64,000 nucleotides of DNA from Lysobacter_C sp966210725 (GTDB lineage: Bacteria > Pseudomonadota > Gammaproteobacteria > Xanthomonadales > Xanthomonadaceae): contig CBIHLN010000001.1 of assembly GCA_966210725.1 (NCBI GenBank), forward strand, positions 1 through 64,000, written 5' to 3'. Of the stretch, positions 9,791 to 18,598 are shown one piece after another. The notes beneath the pieces are model-generated. The model had not been told where the DNA came from, made no database searches, and saw nothing but the letters and a program-made list of their open reading frames with translations. The number at the start of each line of letters is the position of its first letter. Position 1 is the first letter of the stretch. The translations under genes and the position numbers were made by a program.

Positions 9791-9889
9791 CTTGGACAAC
9801 TTGATGTCGGCTTGGATTATGGTGATATCGTCCCGTGCGGGCCGCTCGCAGGTGCGAGGACGCCTGCGTTCATTCAAGAGGGTGTTGAT

Positions 9890-10351
9890 ATGAAGAATCT
9901 TGTAATCGCATTTGCGCTGATGACGAGCAGCGCTGGAGTTGCTGCCGAAAGCGTAAAGACATCGAGCGACGACCTCGACCAGATAGTGGCGCATCAGATC
10001 GAACTGAAAGAGCAACTGGTAGCGGGTGCGGGCATGTTTCGCACGATGCCTGCGCGTCAGCGCGAAGAGCTGATCGCACGCCAAGAGAGATTGTTGCGGC
10101 TTATAGGAGATCGCTCCACCGTGAGCGAGCTTTCTGATTCCGAGCGACTATACGCGTTTAACGAGTTGGAGTGGATCGCCTCAGCGGTATCAGGTGGCGA
10201 GGACGATCGCATTGTCTGTCGTCGAGAGCAGACTACGGGCAGTCATCGCCTGCAATCCAACTGCAGGTCTGTACGCCAGATGAGAGAGGAGCGGGAGGCT
10301 GCACGAGAGCAATTGTCTCGACAGACCAGTCGACTACTCGAAGTCAACTGA
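9890..10351 (+). CDS. Secreted or periplasmic protein of unknown function
   Basis: A 153-residue protein with a clear signal peptide (MKNLVIAFALMTSSAGVAA, cleavage likely after AAA or AA-ES). The mature part is helical, charged and rich in Glu, Arg and Gln, with a possible coiled coil near the end (RQMREEREAAREQLSRQTSR). Two cysteines (CRREQTTGSHRLQSNC) could form a disulfide. I do not recognise a family. Base composition is lower in GC than the neighbours, so it may be a recent acquisition. It stands alone on the + strand and faces fadA. Confidence 0.65.
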   Translation: MKNLVIAFALMTSSAGVAAESVKTSSDDLDQIVAHQIELKEQLVAGAGMFRTMPARQREELIARQERLLRLIGDRSTVSELSDSERLYAFNELEWIASAVSGGEDDRIVCRREQTTGSHRLQSNCRSVRQMREEREAAREQLSRQTSRLLEVN

Positions 10352-10427
10352 ATTATCGGCTGGACAGCGAGAGAAGGCGTTTTCCGACTGCAGGCGCAAT
10401 GCTTGATGCGCCCCGCTTCCAGTGAGT

Positions 10428-10451
10428 ACCGGCCTTGGTTTCAAGGCCGGT
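10428..10451. terminator. Hairpin between convergent genes
   Basis: A perfect 10-bp stem, ACCGGCCTTG with CAAGGCCGGT around a GTTT loop, lies between the convergent secreted-protein gene and fadA. It could end transcription from both sides. It has no long U-tract. Confidence 0.55.
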
Positions 10452-10488
10452 GATCGTGGTCGCTGAATTGAAGCGTATACGGTAGATC

Positions 10489-11691
10489 TCAGAGCGCCTC
10501 GAAAATCCCCGCTGCGCCCATGCCGGTGCCGATGCACATGGTCACCATGCCGTACTTCTGCCGGCGGCGCCGCAACCCATGGACGATGGTGGCCGCCCGC
10601 ACCGCGCCCGTCGCGCCCAACGGGTGGCCCAGCGCAATGGCGCCGCCCAGCGGGTTCACCCTGGACGGGTCGAGGTCGGAATCACGGATGACCGCCAGTG
10701 CCTGGGCCGCGAATGCCTCGTTCAGTTCGATCCAGTCGAGCTGGTCCTTTGTGAGGCCGGCCTGCTTCAGCGCCTTCGGAATGGCGGCAATCGGGCCGAT
10801 GCCCATGACTTCGGGGCGCACGCCCGCCACGGAGAAGCTGACGAAGCGTGCGAGAGGCGTCAGGCCGTAGTCCTTGACGGCCTGCCCGGACGCCAGCAGG
10901 ACCGCGCCCGCGCCATCGCTCATCTGTGAGCTGTTGCCAGCGGTGACGGTGCCCCCGAACTGCCCGTTGCGGAACACGGGACGCAGCTTGGCTAGGCCCT
11001 CCAGCGAGCTGTCGGGGCGGGGGCCTTCATCGGTGTCAACCACGCGCTGTTTGAGGCGCACGGTATTGGCGCCCAGGTCGGGAACCCCCGATACCACCTC
11101 GTACGGACTGATCTCGTCCTTGAACTCGCCCGCCTCGATGGCCGCAATGGCTTTCTGGTGGGAGGCGAGGGCGAAGGCGTCCTGGTCCTCCCGCGAGACC
11201 TTCCATTCTTCCGCGACCTTTTCGGCCGTGATCCCCATGCCATAGGCGATCGCGACATGATCATCCTTGAAGACGGAGGGCGAGAGCGCGACCTTGTTGC
11301 CCATCATCGGCACCATCGACATCGACTCGGTGCCGCCGGCCAGCATCAGGTCCGCATTGCCCAGGCGGATCTGGTCCGCCGCCAGGGCGATGGCCTGCAA
11401 TCCCGAAGAGCAGAAGCGGTTGATGGTCTGGGCGGCGATGGTGTCCGGCAGGCCGGCCAACAAGACGCCGATGCGCGCCACGTTCATGCCCTGCTCGCCC
11501 TCGGGCATTGCGCAGCCGATGATCGCATCATCAATGCGGCTGACGTCGATGCCCGGTGCCTGCGCAACGACGGCTTTGAGCACGTGCGCCAGCATGTCGT
11601 CGGGGCGGGTGTTGCGGAATACGCCGCGCGGTGCCTTGCCCACCGGGGTGCGCGTGGCGGCGACGATGTAGGCGTCCTGGATCTGCTTCAT
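10489..11691 (-). CDS. fadA: Acetyl-CoA C-acyltransferase (3-ketoacyl-CoA thiolase)
   Basis: Last step of fatty-acid beta-oxidation: thiolytic release of acetyl-CoA. The 400-residue protein has the nucleophilic cysteine in NRFCSSGLQAIALA (about residue 91), the NEAFAAQALAV segment near 340, the catalytic histidine in GGAIALGHPLGATGA near 357 and the second cysteine in MCIGTGMGAAGIFE near the end. It lies 112 bp downstream of the multifunctional fadB-type gene on the same strand, and both follow the psrA-like regulator, so they likely form one fatty-acid-responsive operon. Confidence 0.93.
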   Translation of the reverse strand: MKQIQDAYIVAATRTPVGKAPRGVFRNTRPDDMLAHVLKAVVAQAPGIDVSRIDDAIIGCAMPEGEQGMNVARIGVLLAGLPDTIAAQTINRFCSSGLQAIALAADQIRLGNADLMLAGGTESMSMVPMMGNKVALSPSVFKDDHVAIAYGMGITAEKVAEEWKVSREDQDAFALASHQKAIAAIEAGEFKDEISPYEVVSGVPDLGANTVRLKQRVVDTDEGPRPDSSLEGLAKLRPVFRNGQFGGTVTAGNSSQMSDGAGAVLLASGQAVKDYGLTPLARFVSFSVAGVRPEVMGIGPIAAIPKALKQAGLTKDQLDWIELNEAFAAQALAVIRDSDLDPSRVNPLGGAIALGHPLGATGAVRAATIVHGLRRRRQKYGMVTMCIGTGMGAAGIFEAL

Positions 11692-11803
11692 GGTGTTCTC
11701 CGGAGGCGGGGCCTGGGGGCGAGCGTGGAACGGTGGATCCAGCCCGCCCAGGCGCCGCGGAAAAGATGGGGTGTCGCTGACGGTGTGCGTAGGCCGCGCC
11801 GGG

Positions 11804-14179
11804 TCAATTCCTCAGCGGCTTGCCGGTCTTGAGCATGTGTGCGATGCGCTCCTGCGTCTTGGGCATCTGGGCCAGCGCGACGAAGTGTTCGCGCTCCAGC
11901 CGCAGCAGCCATGCCTCATCCACCAGCGCGCCGCGATCGATCTCGCCGCCGCACATCACCGTCGCGATACGGCTGGCGATCTCGTAATCGTGCGGCGAGA
12001 TGAAGCGGCCCTCGAGCATGTTGACCAGCAGCATCTTGAACGTCGCAATGCCCACGTCGCCTGCCACCTGGATGCGTCGTGCCGGCAGCGGTGGACGGTA
12101 GCCACCCTCCGACAGCGCGCGTGCCTCGGCCTTGGCCACGTGCAGCAGCTCGTGGGCGTTGAACACGATGCGGTCCGTCGGCCGAGCCAGGTGCAGGTTG
12201 CGTGCCTCCATCGCCGACGTGGACACCTTGCCCATCGCGACGCTCTCGAACGCCGCCTTCAGCTCGGCGAATACGTCGCCGTTGGGTCCGGCCTTCTCCG
12301 AGGCGCGGACCGCAAACTCCTTGAGGCCACCGCCGGCAGGCAGCAGGCCGACGCCGGCTTCAACCAGCCCGACGTAACTCTCCAGCCCGAACACGCTGCG
12401 CGCGGCATGCATCTGGAACTCGCAGCCACCGCCCAGAGCCAGCCCGCGGACGGCGGCCACCACGGGCACCAGCGCGTACTTGATCCGCTGGCTGGTCGCC
12501 TGGAAGTTCGCGACCATGGCTTCGAAGCCGGCAACGTCGCCCGCCTGCAACAGGCCCAACGCGCCGGCGAGATCGGCACCGGCAGAGAACGGTTCCTTCG
12601 GTTGCCAGATCACCAGACCGGCGAAATCGCGCTCCGCGACGGCGATGGCCTCCTGGAGGCCGTCCAACACATGGTTGTTCACCGTGTGCATCTTGGTCTT
12701 GAAGCCGACCGTGGCAATGCTGTCGCCTTCATCGGCCCACATCCGCACGCCGTCGTTCTCGTACACCGTGCGGCCGTGGGCGAAGCGCTCGCCCAGCAGC
12801 GGGTCAGGGAACCGTTGGCGGCCGTACACCGGGTTGGTCGAGCGCGCCACATGCGCCTCGCGTGACGGGCTGTAGCTGCCATCGGTGACGTGTACGCCCT
12901 CGCGTCCATCGAACACCCAGTCGGGCAGGGCGGCACTGCTCATGGCGTCGCCCGACACGATGTCTTCGGCGATCCAGTCGGCCACCTGCTTCCATCCCGC
13001 CGCCTGCCAGCTCTCGAACGGGCCCATCGACCAGCCATAACCCCAGCGGATGGCGAGGTCCACATCGCGGGCGGTGTCGGCGATGCTTTCCAGGTGGTAC
13101 GCGGTGTAGTGGAACGTGTCGCGGAAGCACGCCCACAGGAACTTCGCCTGCGGATGCGCGCTGGCGCGGAGCGCCGCGAACTTCCTGGATGGATCGCGTT
13201 CCTTCAACAGGCCTGCGACCTCGGGGTCGAGTTCAGTCGCGACCGGCCGGTACTCCTGGGCTTTGAGGTCAAGCACCAGGATGTCCTTGCCCTTCTTCGT
13301 GTAGAAGCCGGCACCGGTCTTCTGGCCGAGTGCGCCCTTTTCGACCAGCGCCGACAGCCACTTGGGCGCCTTGAAATACGCGTGCCAAGGGTCATCGGGA
13401 AGCGTATCGCCCATCGTCTTGATGACATGGACCATCGTGTCCAGTCCGACCACGTCGGCAGTGCGGTACGTGGCCGATTTGGGTCGCCCGATCGCCGGCC
13501 CGGTCAACGCATCGACGGTGTCGAAGCCGAGCCCGAACTGCTCGGTGTGATGCATGGCCGCCAGCATCGAGAAGACACCGATGCGGTTGCCGATGAAATT
13601 GGGGGTGTCCTTGGCGATGACCACGCCCTTGCCGAGCGTCGTGGTCAGGAACGCCTCGAGCTGCGCCAGCACGGCCGGGTCCGTCGACTTGGCGGGAATC
13701 AGTTCGGCCAGGTGCATGTAGCGAGGCGGGTTGAAAAAGTGGACGCCCAGGAAGCGGGGGCGCAGCGCTTCCGGCAGCACGTCGGCCAACGCATTGATGC
13801 CGAGACCGGACGTATTGCTCGCCAGCACGGCGTGATCGGCCACGTGCGGCGCGATCTTGCGGTAGAGGTCCTGCTTCCAGTCCATGCGTTCGGCGATCGC
13901 CTCGATTACCAGGTCGCAGCCTTCCAGCAATTCCAGGCCGGTTTCGTAGTTCGCCGCGACGATCCGCTCGGCCAGCGCCTTGTCCGCCAGCGGCGCGGGG
14001 CTGAGCTTGGCCAGATTCGCAATCGCCTTGTTCACGATGCCGTTGGGATCACCGTCCTTGGCTGGCAGGTCGAACAGCACTGTGTCCACGCCGGCATTGG
14101 TCAGGTGTGCAGCGATCTGCGCGCCCATGACACCGGCGCCCAGCACGGCGGCGCGCCGCACGAGCATGTTGTTAGCCAT
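11804..14179 (-). CDS. fadB: 3-hydroxyacyl-CoA dehydrogenase / enoyl-CoA hydratase, FadN-type order
   Basis: Bifunctional beta-oxidation enzyme of 791 residues. The NAD-binding dehydrogenase domain is at the N terminus (AAVLGAGVMGAQIAAHL at about 9-25; ASNTSGLGINALA near 125; GVHFFNPPRYMHL near 150). The crotonase domain is C-terminal, with the oxyanion region VRGLALGGGCEFQMHAA near 585. Classical FadB has the opposite order, hydratase first, so this resembles Bacillus FadN and the Xanthomonas large subunits. It sits between the psrA-like gene and fadA on the same strand. The symbol fadB is used in the broad sense. Confidence 0.88.
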   Translation of the reverse strand: MANNMLVRRAAVLGAGVMGAQIAAHLTNAGVDTVLFDLPAKDGDPNGIVNKAIANLAKLSPAPLADKALAERIVAANYETGLELLEGCDLVIEAIAERMDWKQDLYRKIAPHVADHAVLASNTSGLGINALADVLPEALRPRFLGVHFFNPPRYMHLAELIPAKSTDPAVLAQLEAFLTTTLGKGVVIAKDTPNFIGNRIGVFSMLAAMHHTEQFGLGFDTVDALTGPAIGRPKSATYRTADVVGLDTMVHVIKTMGDTLPDDPWHAYFKAPKWLSALVEKGALGQKTGAGFYTKKGKDILVLDLKAQEYRPVATELDPEVAGLLKERDPSRKFAALRASAHPQAKFLWACFRDTFHYTAYHLESIADTARDVDLAIRWGYGWSMGPFESWQAAGWKQVADWIAEDIVSGDAMSSAALPDWVFDGREGVHVTDGSYSPSREAHVARSTNPVYGRQRFPDPLLGERFAHGRTVYENDGVRMWADEGDSIATVGFKTKMHTVNNHVLDGLQEAIAVAERDFAGLVIWQPKEPFSAGADLAGALGLLQAGDVAGFEAMVANFQATSQRIKYALVPVVAAVRGLALGGGCEFQMHAARSVFGLESYVGLVEAGVGLLPAGGGLKEFAVRASEKAGPNGDVFAELKAAFESVAMGKVSTSAMEARNLHLARPTDRIVFNAHELLHVAKAEARALSEGGYRPPLPARRIQVAGDVGIATFKMLLVNMLEGRFISPHDYEIASRIATVMCGGEIDRGALVDEAWLLRLEREHFVALAQMPKTQERIAHMLKTGKPLRN

Positions 14180-14271
14180 GTTTCATAGCTCCTTGAAAAA
14201 CAGGGATGTTTAAACGGGGGCGGCAGGGCTGCGAGGGTGCATTACACCCGTCAGGACGCCCGCGGCCGACC

Positions 14272-14892
14272 TCAACTCTTGAATCCGGCCGCCGCAAAGC
14301 GGATCAGCTCACGGGCCGCGCGCTCGCGGTGCGCCTTCTCGCTGACCCCGGCGGGGCGCTTGATCAGGCCGAAGTCGGCCATCGCATAGGTCAACGCGCC
14401 CGCAAGAAAGTCCAGGCGCCAGTAGAGCTCCTCCTTGCTCAGCGAAGGCACGCACGTGGCGATCGCTTTGGCGAAATCGCGCAGCACATGGCCGTAGTGG
14501 TCGGACAGGAACTTGCGCAGGCTGTCGTTCTTCTCCGCATACGCACGCGCCACGACCCGGACGAATGCGCCGCCGCCATGGCGGTCCTGGGCCAATGCCA
14601 ATGCGGGTTCCACGAATGCGGCAAGGATTGGCTCGAGTTCGTCGGGCGACTGGTCGACCGCGGCCTTCAGCGCACTGAGCCGGTCGGCACTCATGCCATC
14701 CATGCGTCGACGGAACACCTCGTTGACGAGGTTCTCCTTGCTGCCGAAGTGGTAATTGACGGCGGCGATATTGACGTCCGCGCGACTGGTGACCTGTCGC
14801 AGCGAGGTGCCGGAGAAGCCGAACTGGGCGAACAACTCCTCGGCAGCGCCGAGGATGCGGTCCTTGGTTGAGAAATGGGCGGAGGTAGCCAT
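14272..14892 (-). CDS. psrA: TetR-family fatty-acid regulator, PsrA-like
   Basis: A 206-residue repressor whose N-terminal helix-turn-helix reads TSLRQVTSRADVNIAAVNYHFGS, very close to Pseudomonas PsrA as I recall it; PsrA senses long-chain fatty acids and controls fadBA. An in-frame TTG at 14925 would give 11 more residues, but it overlaps the operator-like palindrome at 14921-14938, so the ATG at 14892 (MATSAHFSTKDRIL) is preferred. Neither start has a strong ribosome site. The gene lies 92 bp upstream of fadB on the same strand. Its assignment as PsrA combines similarity, context and the adjacent operator. Confidence 0.82.
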   Translation of the reverse strand: MATSAHFSTKDRILGAAEELFAQFGFSGTSLRQVTSRADVNIAAVNYHFGSKENLVNEVFRRRMDGMSADRLSALKAAVDQSPDELEPILAAFVEPALALAQDRHGGGAFVRVVARAYAEKNDSLRKFLSDHYGHVLRDFAKAIATCVPSLSKEELYWRLDFLAGALTYAMADFGLIKRPAGVSEKAHRERAARELIRFAAAGFKS

Positions 14893-14920
14893 GGGGACGT
14901 CAGAACAGGAGAGGGGGTGA

Positions 14921-14938
14921 ATCAAACGCTTGTTTGAT
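14921..14938. promoter_or_regulatory. PsrA-type operator palindrome
   Basis: ATCAAAC-GCTT-GTTTGAT is a perfect 7-bp inverted repeat with a 4-bp spacer. It contains the pattern CAAAC-N4-GTTTG, which fits the published Pseudomonas PsrA consensus (G/C-AAAC, N2-4, GTTT-G/C). It lies 29 bp upstream of the preferred regulator start and could allow autorepression of psrA-fadB-fadA. Confidence 0.72.
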
Positions 14939-15070
14939 GCTACGGAGGCGGGCGGCGGACGTCAACGCTGAACCTCCAACGTACGGGCCGCGACGAATTC
15001 AGCGTCGACCGGCCGTCGGGCCTGCAAAACAGCGTCGCAATCCGATAGCATTACCGTAGCCATATCGGCT

Positions 15071-15096
15071 AAACCCGCGTCCCGACGCGGGTTTTT
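15071..15096 (+). terminator. Orphan intrinsic terminator upstream of ndk
   Basis: AAACCCGCGTC and GACGCGGGTTT form an 11-bp stem with a 2-nt loop, followed by more T. It reads as a good + strand terminator, yet no + strand gene ends just before it (psrA runs the other way). It may end a small RNA from 14940-15070 or act in the ndk leader. Confidence 0.6.
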
Positions 15097-15162
15097 CTGT
15101 TATCCTCGGGCGCGAGACTCCTTCAAAGCAGGGTCCGCGGCCCGCCTACCCGGAGACATCCC

Positions 15163-15588
15163 ATGGCGCTGGAGCGCACCCTTTCGATCATCAAGCCCGA
15201 TGCCGTTGCCAAGAACGTGATCGGCGAGATCTACACCCGTTTCGAGAAGGCCGGCCTGAAGGTCGCCGCCTCGAAGATGAAGCACCTGTCCCGCAGCGAG
15301 GCCGAGGGCTTCTACGCCGTGCACCGCGAGCGTCCGTTTTTTGGTGCGCTGGTGGAGTTCATGATTTCCGGCCCGGTGATGATCCAGGTTCTGGAAGGCG
15401 AGGGCGCGGTGCTGAAGAACCGTGACCTGATGGGCGCCACCAATCCGAAGGACGCCGCCGCCGGCACCATTCGCGCGGACTTCGCCGACAGCATCGACGC
15501 CAATGCGGTGCACGGCTCGGACAGCTTGGAGAACGCGGCGATCGAGATCGCCTATTTCTTCCCGGCGACCGACGTCTACGCACGCTGA
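15163..15588 (+). CDS. ndk: Nucleoside diphosphate kinase
   Basis: Balances nucleoside triphosphate pools through a phosphohistidine intermediate. The 141-residue protein starts MALERTLSIIKPDAVAKN, contains the ATP-binding arginines and the active-site NAVHGSDSLENA at about residues 114-125 with the catalytic His. Length is normal. It precedes rlmN by 31 bp, a common Xanthomonadaceae arrangement. Confidence 0.97.
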   Translation: MALERTLSIIKPDAVAKNVIGEIYTRFEKAGLKVAASKMKHLSRSEAEGFYAVHRERPFFGALVEFMISGPVMIQVLEGEGAVLKNRDLMGATNPKDAAAGTIRADFADSIDANAVHGSDSLENAAIEIAYFFPATDVYAR

Positions 15589-15619
15589 TCGACCTCAATC
15601 CCGAGCACTGCAGGTTTCC

Positions 15620-16849
15620 ATGAGCCCCCCAGACACACGCATCGACATCACGCTCGCTCCGGACCCCGGCGCAAGCTCGGTACCTGCGGGGAGTGCGGAC
15701 ACCCACGGGTCGAGGTCGAAGCGCAACATCTTCGACCTCGACCGTGTCTCGCTGGAGGACTTCTTCGAGCAGACGCTGGGGGAGAAGCGCTATCGCGCGC
15801 ACCAGGTGATGAAGTGGATCCACCACCGGCATGTCACCGACTTCGATGGCATGACCGACCTCGGCAAGGCCCTGCGGACCAAGCTGCACGAGCACGCTGA
15901 AGTGCGCGCACCGATGGTGCTCCATGACCAGCCCTCGGCCGACGGCACGCACAAGTGGCTGCTTGGCATGGATCCGAAGAACGCCATCGAAACCGTCTAC
16001 ATCCCCGACAAGGGACGCGGCACGCTGTGCGTGTCCAGCCAGGTCGGCTGTGCGCTGAACTGCCAGTTCTGTTCCACCGCAACCCAGGGCTTCAACCGCA
16101 ACCTGTCGACTGCCGAGATCATCGGCCAGGTCTGGGTGGCGGCGCGCCATCTGGGCAACGTGCCGCACCAGCAGCGCAAGCTCACCAATGTCGTGATGAT
16201 GGGCATGGGCGAGCCGCTGGCCAATTTCGACAACGTTGTGCGCGCAATGAGCATCATGCGCGACGACCTGGGTTATGGCCTGGCCAACAAGCGCGTGACG
16301 CTGTCGACGGCGGGCATGGTGCCGATGATCGACAAGCTGGGTGAGGTCAGTGATGTTTCCCTGGCGGTGTCGCTGCATGCGCCCAACGACGAGTTGCGCA
16401 CCGAGCTGGTGCCGCTCAACAAGAAGTACCCGATCGCCGAGCTGATGGCCGCATGCCAGCGCTACGTGCGCCGGAAGCCGCGCTCGTCCATCACCTTTGA
16501 ATACACCCTGATGAAGGGCGTCAACGACCAGCCGCACCACGCGCGCGAACTGGCTCGGCTGATGCGGCAGTTCGAAAATGCCGTCCAGATGAAGGATGCC
16601 GCCAAGGTCAACCTTATCCCGTTCAATCCGTTCCCGGGTACGCGCTTCGAGCGCTCGCCGGAGACGGACATCCGCACGTTCCAGAAGCTGCTGCAGGACG
16701 CCCGGGTGCTGACGACGGTACGGCGTACGCGGGGCGACGACATCGATGCGGCGTGCGGCCAGCTCAAGGGCCAGGTCATGGACCGGACGCGGCGGCAGGC
16801 GGAGTTCCGCAAGTCGTTGCAGGACGGCGGAGTCAGCGATGCCGCTTGA
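15620..16849 (+). CDS. rlmN: Dual-specificity rRNA/tRNA adenine C2-methyltransferase
   Basis: Radical-SAM enzyme that methylates C2 of A2503 in 23S rRNA and A37 in some tRNAs. In the 409-residue product the radical-SAM cysteines are in GCALNCQFCSTATQGFNRN near residue 142, MGMGEPLANFDNVV follows near 194, and the methyl-carrying cysteine lies in DDIDAACGQLKGQV near 378. The N-terminal 40 residues are longer than in E. coli RlmN (384) and appear disordered. Its last 11 bp overlap the pilF-like gene. Confidence 0.95.
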   Translation: MSPPDTRIDITLAPDPGASSVPAGSADTHGSRSKRNIFDLDRVSLEDFFEQTLGEKRYRAHQVMKWIHHRHVTDFDGMTDLGKALRTKLHEHAEVRAPMVLHDQPSADGTHKWLLGMDPKNAIETVYIPDKGRGTLCVSSQVGCALNCQFCSTATQGFNRNLSTAEIIGQVWVAARHLGNVPHQQRKLTNVVMMGMGEPLANFDNVVRAMSIMRDDLGYGLANKRVTLSTAGMVPMIDKLGEVSDVSLAVSLHAPNDELRTELVPLNKKYPIAELMAACQRYVRRKPRSSITFEYTLMKGVNDQPHHARELARLMRQFENAVQMKDAAKVNLIPFNPFPGTRFERSPETDIRTFQKLLQDARVLTTVRRTRGDDIDAACGQLKGQVMDRTRRQAEFRKSLQDGGVSDAA

Positions 16850-17678
16850 TGCCCGGCTGCGTCCGTACACGCTGCCTGTGATCGGGCTGCTGTTGGCCGT
16901 GGCGACGCTGACCGGTTGCAACCGGCTGACGTTTGTCCGCCCCAGCCTGGAGCGGGGCGACTTCGAGAAGGTGGCAGCGGACGTTGACGTGCGCGAATCC
17001 AGCGAGCGCGTCGCGGCCCGCAAGGCGAGCGTCCACCTGCGGCGCGCCCAAGCGCATCTGGCCCGACGCGAATTCGGGAAGGCGGAAGACGAGGCGCGCC
17101 AGGCAATCAGGCTGGATGCGGCCTCGGAAGGCGGCTACACCCTGCTGGCGGTGATCCATGACCAGAAGGGACACGCTGCGCAGGCAGGCGAGTATTACCG
17201 CAAGGCCACGGAGCTCGCGCCGAACCGGGGCGGGCCGCTCAACAATTACGGCACTTGGCTGTGCTCGAATGGCCGCGAGCAGGCGTCGCTCGAGTGGTTC
17301 GAGCGTGCGGTGGCCGCTCCGGGTTACCCGACACGGGCCGGCGCGTTGGCCAATGCCGGTCGGTGTGCGGATCGGGCTGGGCTCGACACGCGTGCGGATG
17401 CCTATTTGCGGACGGCGATCCAGATGGACCCCGCTAATCCGATCGCGCTTGCCACCTTAGCGGAGCGGGCATATCGACGGGGCGATGGGATGCAGGCCCG
17501 GGCCTTTTCTGAACGACGACTGACTGCGGCGCCGCCGGATGCGGCATCATTGCTGCTTGCGTCACAAATTGAGGAAATGCTCGGCGACAGCGCCGCAGCC
17601 GCCAGATACGTTCAGCGAATGAGGGCGGAGTTCCCGAGCGCTTCGGGCTCCGGTACGGGGGAAGAAAGCAGGCGATGA
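16839..17678 (+). CDS. pilF: Type IV pilus biogenesis TPR lipoprotein PilF/PilW
   Basis: Outer-membrane lipoprotein pilotin that helps assemble the PilQ secretin. Of 279 residues, 1-27 form a lipoprotein signal with lipobox LTGC, and the rest is TPR repeats (for instance AGEYYRKATELAPNRGGPLNNYGTWLC near 110). It overlaps rlmN by 11 bp and its stop overlaps the next gene by 4 bp, matching the rlmN-pilF-rodZ order of gammaproteobacteria. Confidence 0.88.
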   Translation: MPLDARLRPYTLPVIGLLLAVATLTGCNRLTFVRPSLERGDFEKVAADVDVRESSERVAARKASVHLRRAQAHLARREFGKAEDEARQAIRLDAASEGGYTLLAVIHDQKGHAAQAGEYYRKATELAPNRGGPLNNYGTWLCSNGREQASLEWFERAVAAPGYPTRAGALANAGRCADRAGLDTRADAYLRTAIQMDPANPIALATLAERAYRRGDGMQARAFSERRLTAAPPDAASLLLASQIEEMLGDSAAAARYVQRMRAEFPSASGSGTGEESRR

Positions 17679-18493
17679 TCCAGACCAACGATGTCGCACC
17701 CGGTTGCGACGGTTGCGGTGCGCGCCTTCGGGCGGCACGTGTAGCGGCCGGGCTCACCCATGAAGACGTTGCCGCGCGGCTGAAAATGCCGGTGCGCGTG
17801 GTGCGCGCGCTGGAAGCGGACGACTGGACCCCGCTCGGGGCGCCGGTGTTCGTCCGGGGACAACTGCGAAGCTACGCGCGCCTGTTGAAGGTCGACATCG
17901 AGCATGAGCTGTTGGAGTCGCCCATCAAGCCGGTCGCGCCACCGGAGCTCGTTAGCCACACCCATGTCCCTCGATACCGCGTGATGGCCGAACAGTTGGC
18001 ACGGCGGGCCGTTTACGTGGTGCTGACCGTCGCGATTGCGCTGCCGGTATGGCTGGCCACCCGGCCGCATCTGTCAAACGGGTTGGCGGTGGAGTCCCTG
18101 GACCTGCCGGCTGCGGTTACCGGCGCTCCCGACCCTCGCCCTGAGGCGCGGGCACCCGTGGAGCGCACGCCCATCATCGCCTCCATGGCGGCTCTGCCGC
18201 AGCGCAAGTCGACTGATCCGGCTTCCGCATCTGGCCTGTCGTTGAAGTTCAACGAAGCCAGCTGGGTGCAGGTGTTCTCGCAGGAGGGCGAGGCCCTGGA
18301 GCAGGGCATGATGGAGCCGGGCCAGCGTCTGAGCTACGGCAAGGGGCAGGTGGGGCGCGTGGTGCTCGGCAATTCAGCTGCTGTCGAGGCGCGTCGGGAC
18401 GGCGAGGCGATCGACCTCCAGCCGTTCATCCGAGCGAACGTCGCGCGCTTTACGCTATCCTCTGACGGCTCGCTGGCGCCGGTTCGCGACTGA
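17675..18493 (+). CDS. rodZ: RodZ-like cytoskeleton-linked membrane protein
   Basis: A 272-residue bitopic protein. A cytoplasmic HTH_25 domain covers about residues 12-80 (LRAARVAAGLTHEDVAARLKM), a membrane helix is at about 111-129 (AVYVVLTVAIALPVWLA), and a periplasmic DUF4115 beta domain ends the chain (SLKFNEASWVQVFSQEGEAL near 189). RodZ ties MreB to the envelope and shapes the rod. In many relatives ispG and hisS follow; here yfgM follows directly. Confidence 0.86.
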   Translation: MIQTNDVAPGCDGCGARLRAARVAAGLTHEDVAARLKMPVRVVRALEADDWTPLGAPVFVRGQLRSYARLLKVDIEHELLESPIKPVAPPELVSHTHVPRYRVMAEQLARRAVYVVLTVAIALPVWLATRPHLSNGLAVESLDLPAAVTGAPDPRPEARAPVERTPIIASMAALPQRKSTDPASASGLSLKFNEASWVQVFSQEGEALEQGMMEPGQRLSYGKGQVGRVVLGNSAAVEARRDGEAIDLQPFIRANVARFTLSSDGSLAPVRD

Positions 18494-18520
18494 TCCCGCG
18501 CCGCGGCTCACGCCCCTCGC

Positions 18521-18544
18521 ATCGGCCGGCGTAGTCCGGCCGAT
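18521..18544 (+). terminator. Hairpin after rodZ
   Basis: ATCGGCCGG and CCGGCCGAT form a perfect 9-bp stem with a 6-nt loop, then CGCATTTCT. It sits 27 bp past the rodZ stop and may separate rodZ from yfgM-bamB. Confidence 0.55.
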
Positions 18545-18598
18545 CGCATTTCTATCCCCGGCCCGCCGACTGGTGGGCCCCCTGCATGGCAGCCCGGC

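Noticed and set aside
14208..14217. GTTTAAAC palindrome upstream of fadB as a second PsrA site
   Set aside because: The half-sites are in the reverse order of the CAAAC..GTTTG pattern and the palindrome is only 8 bp.
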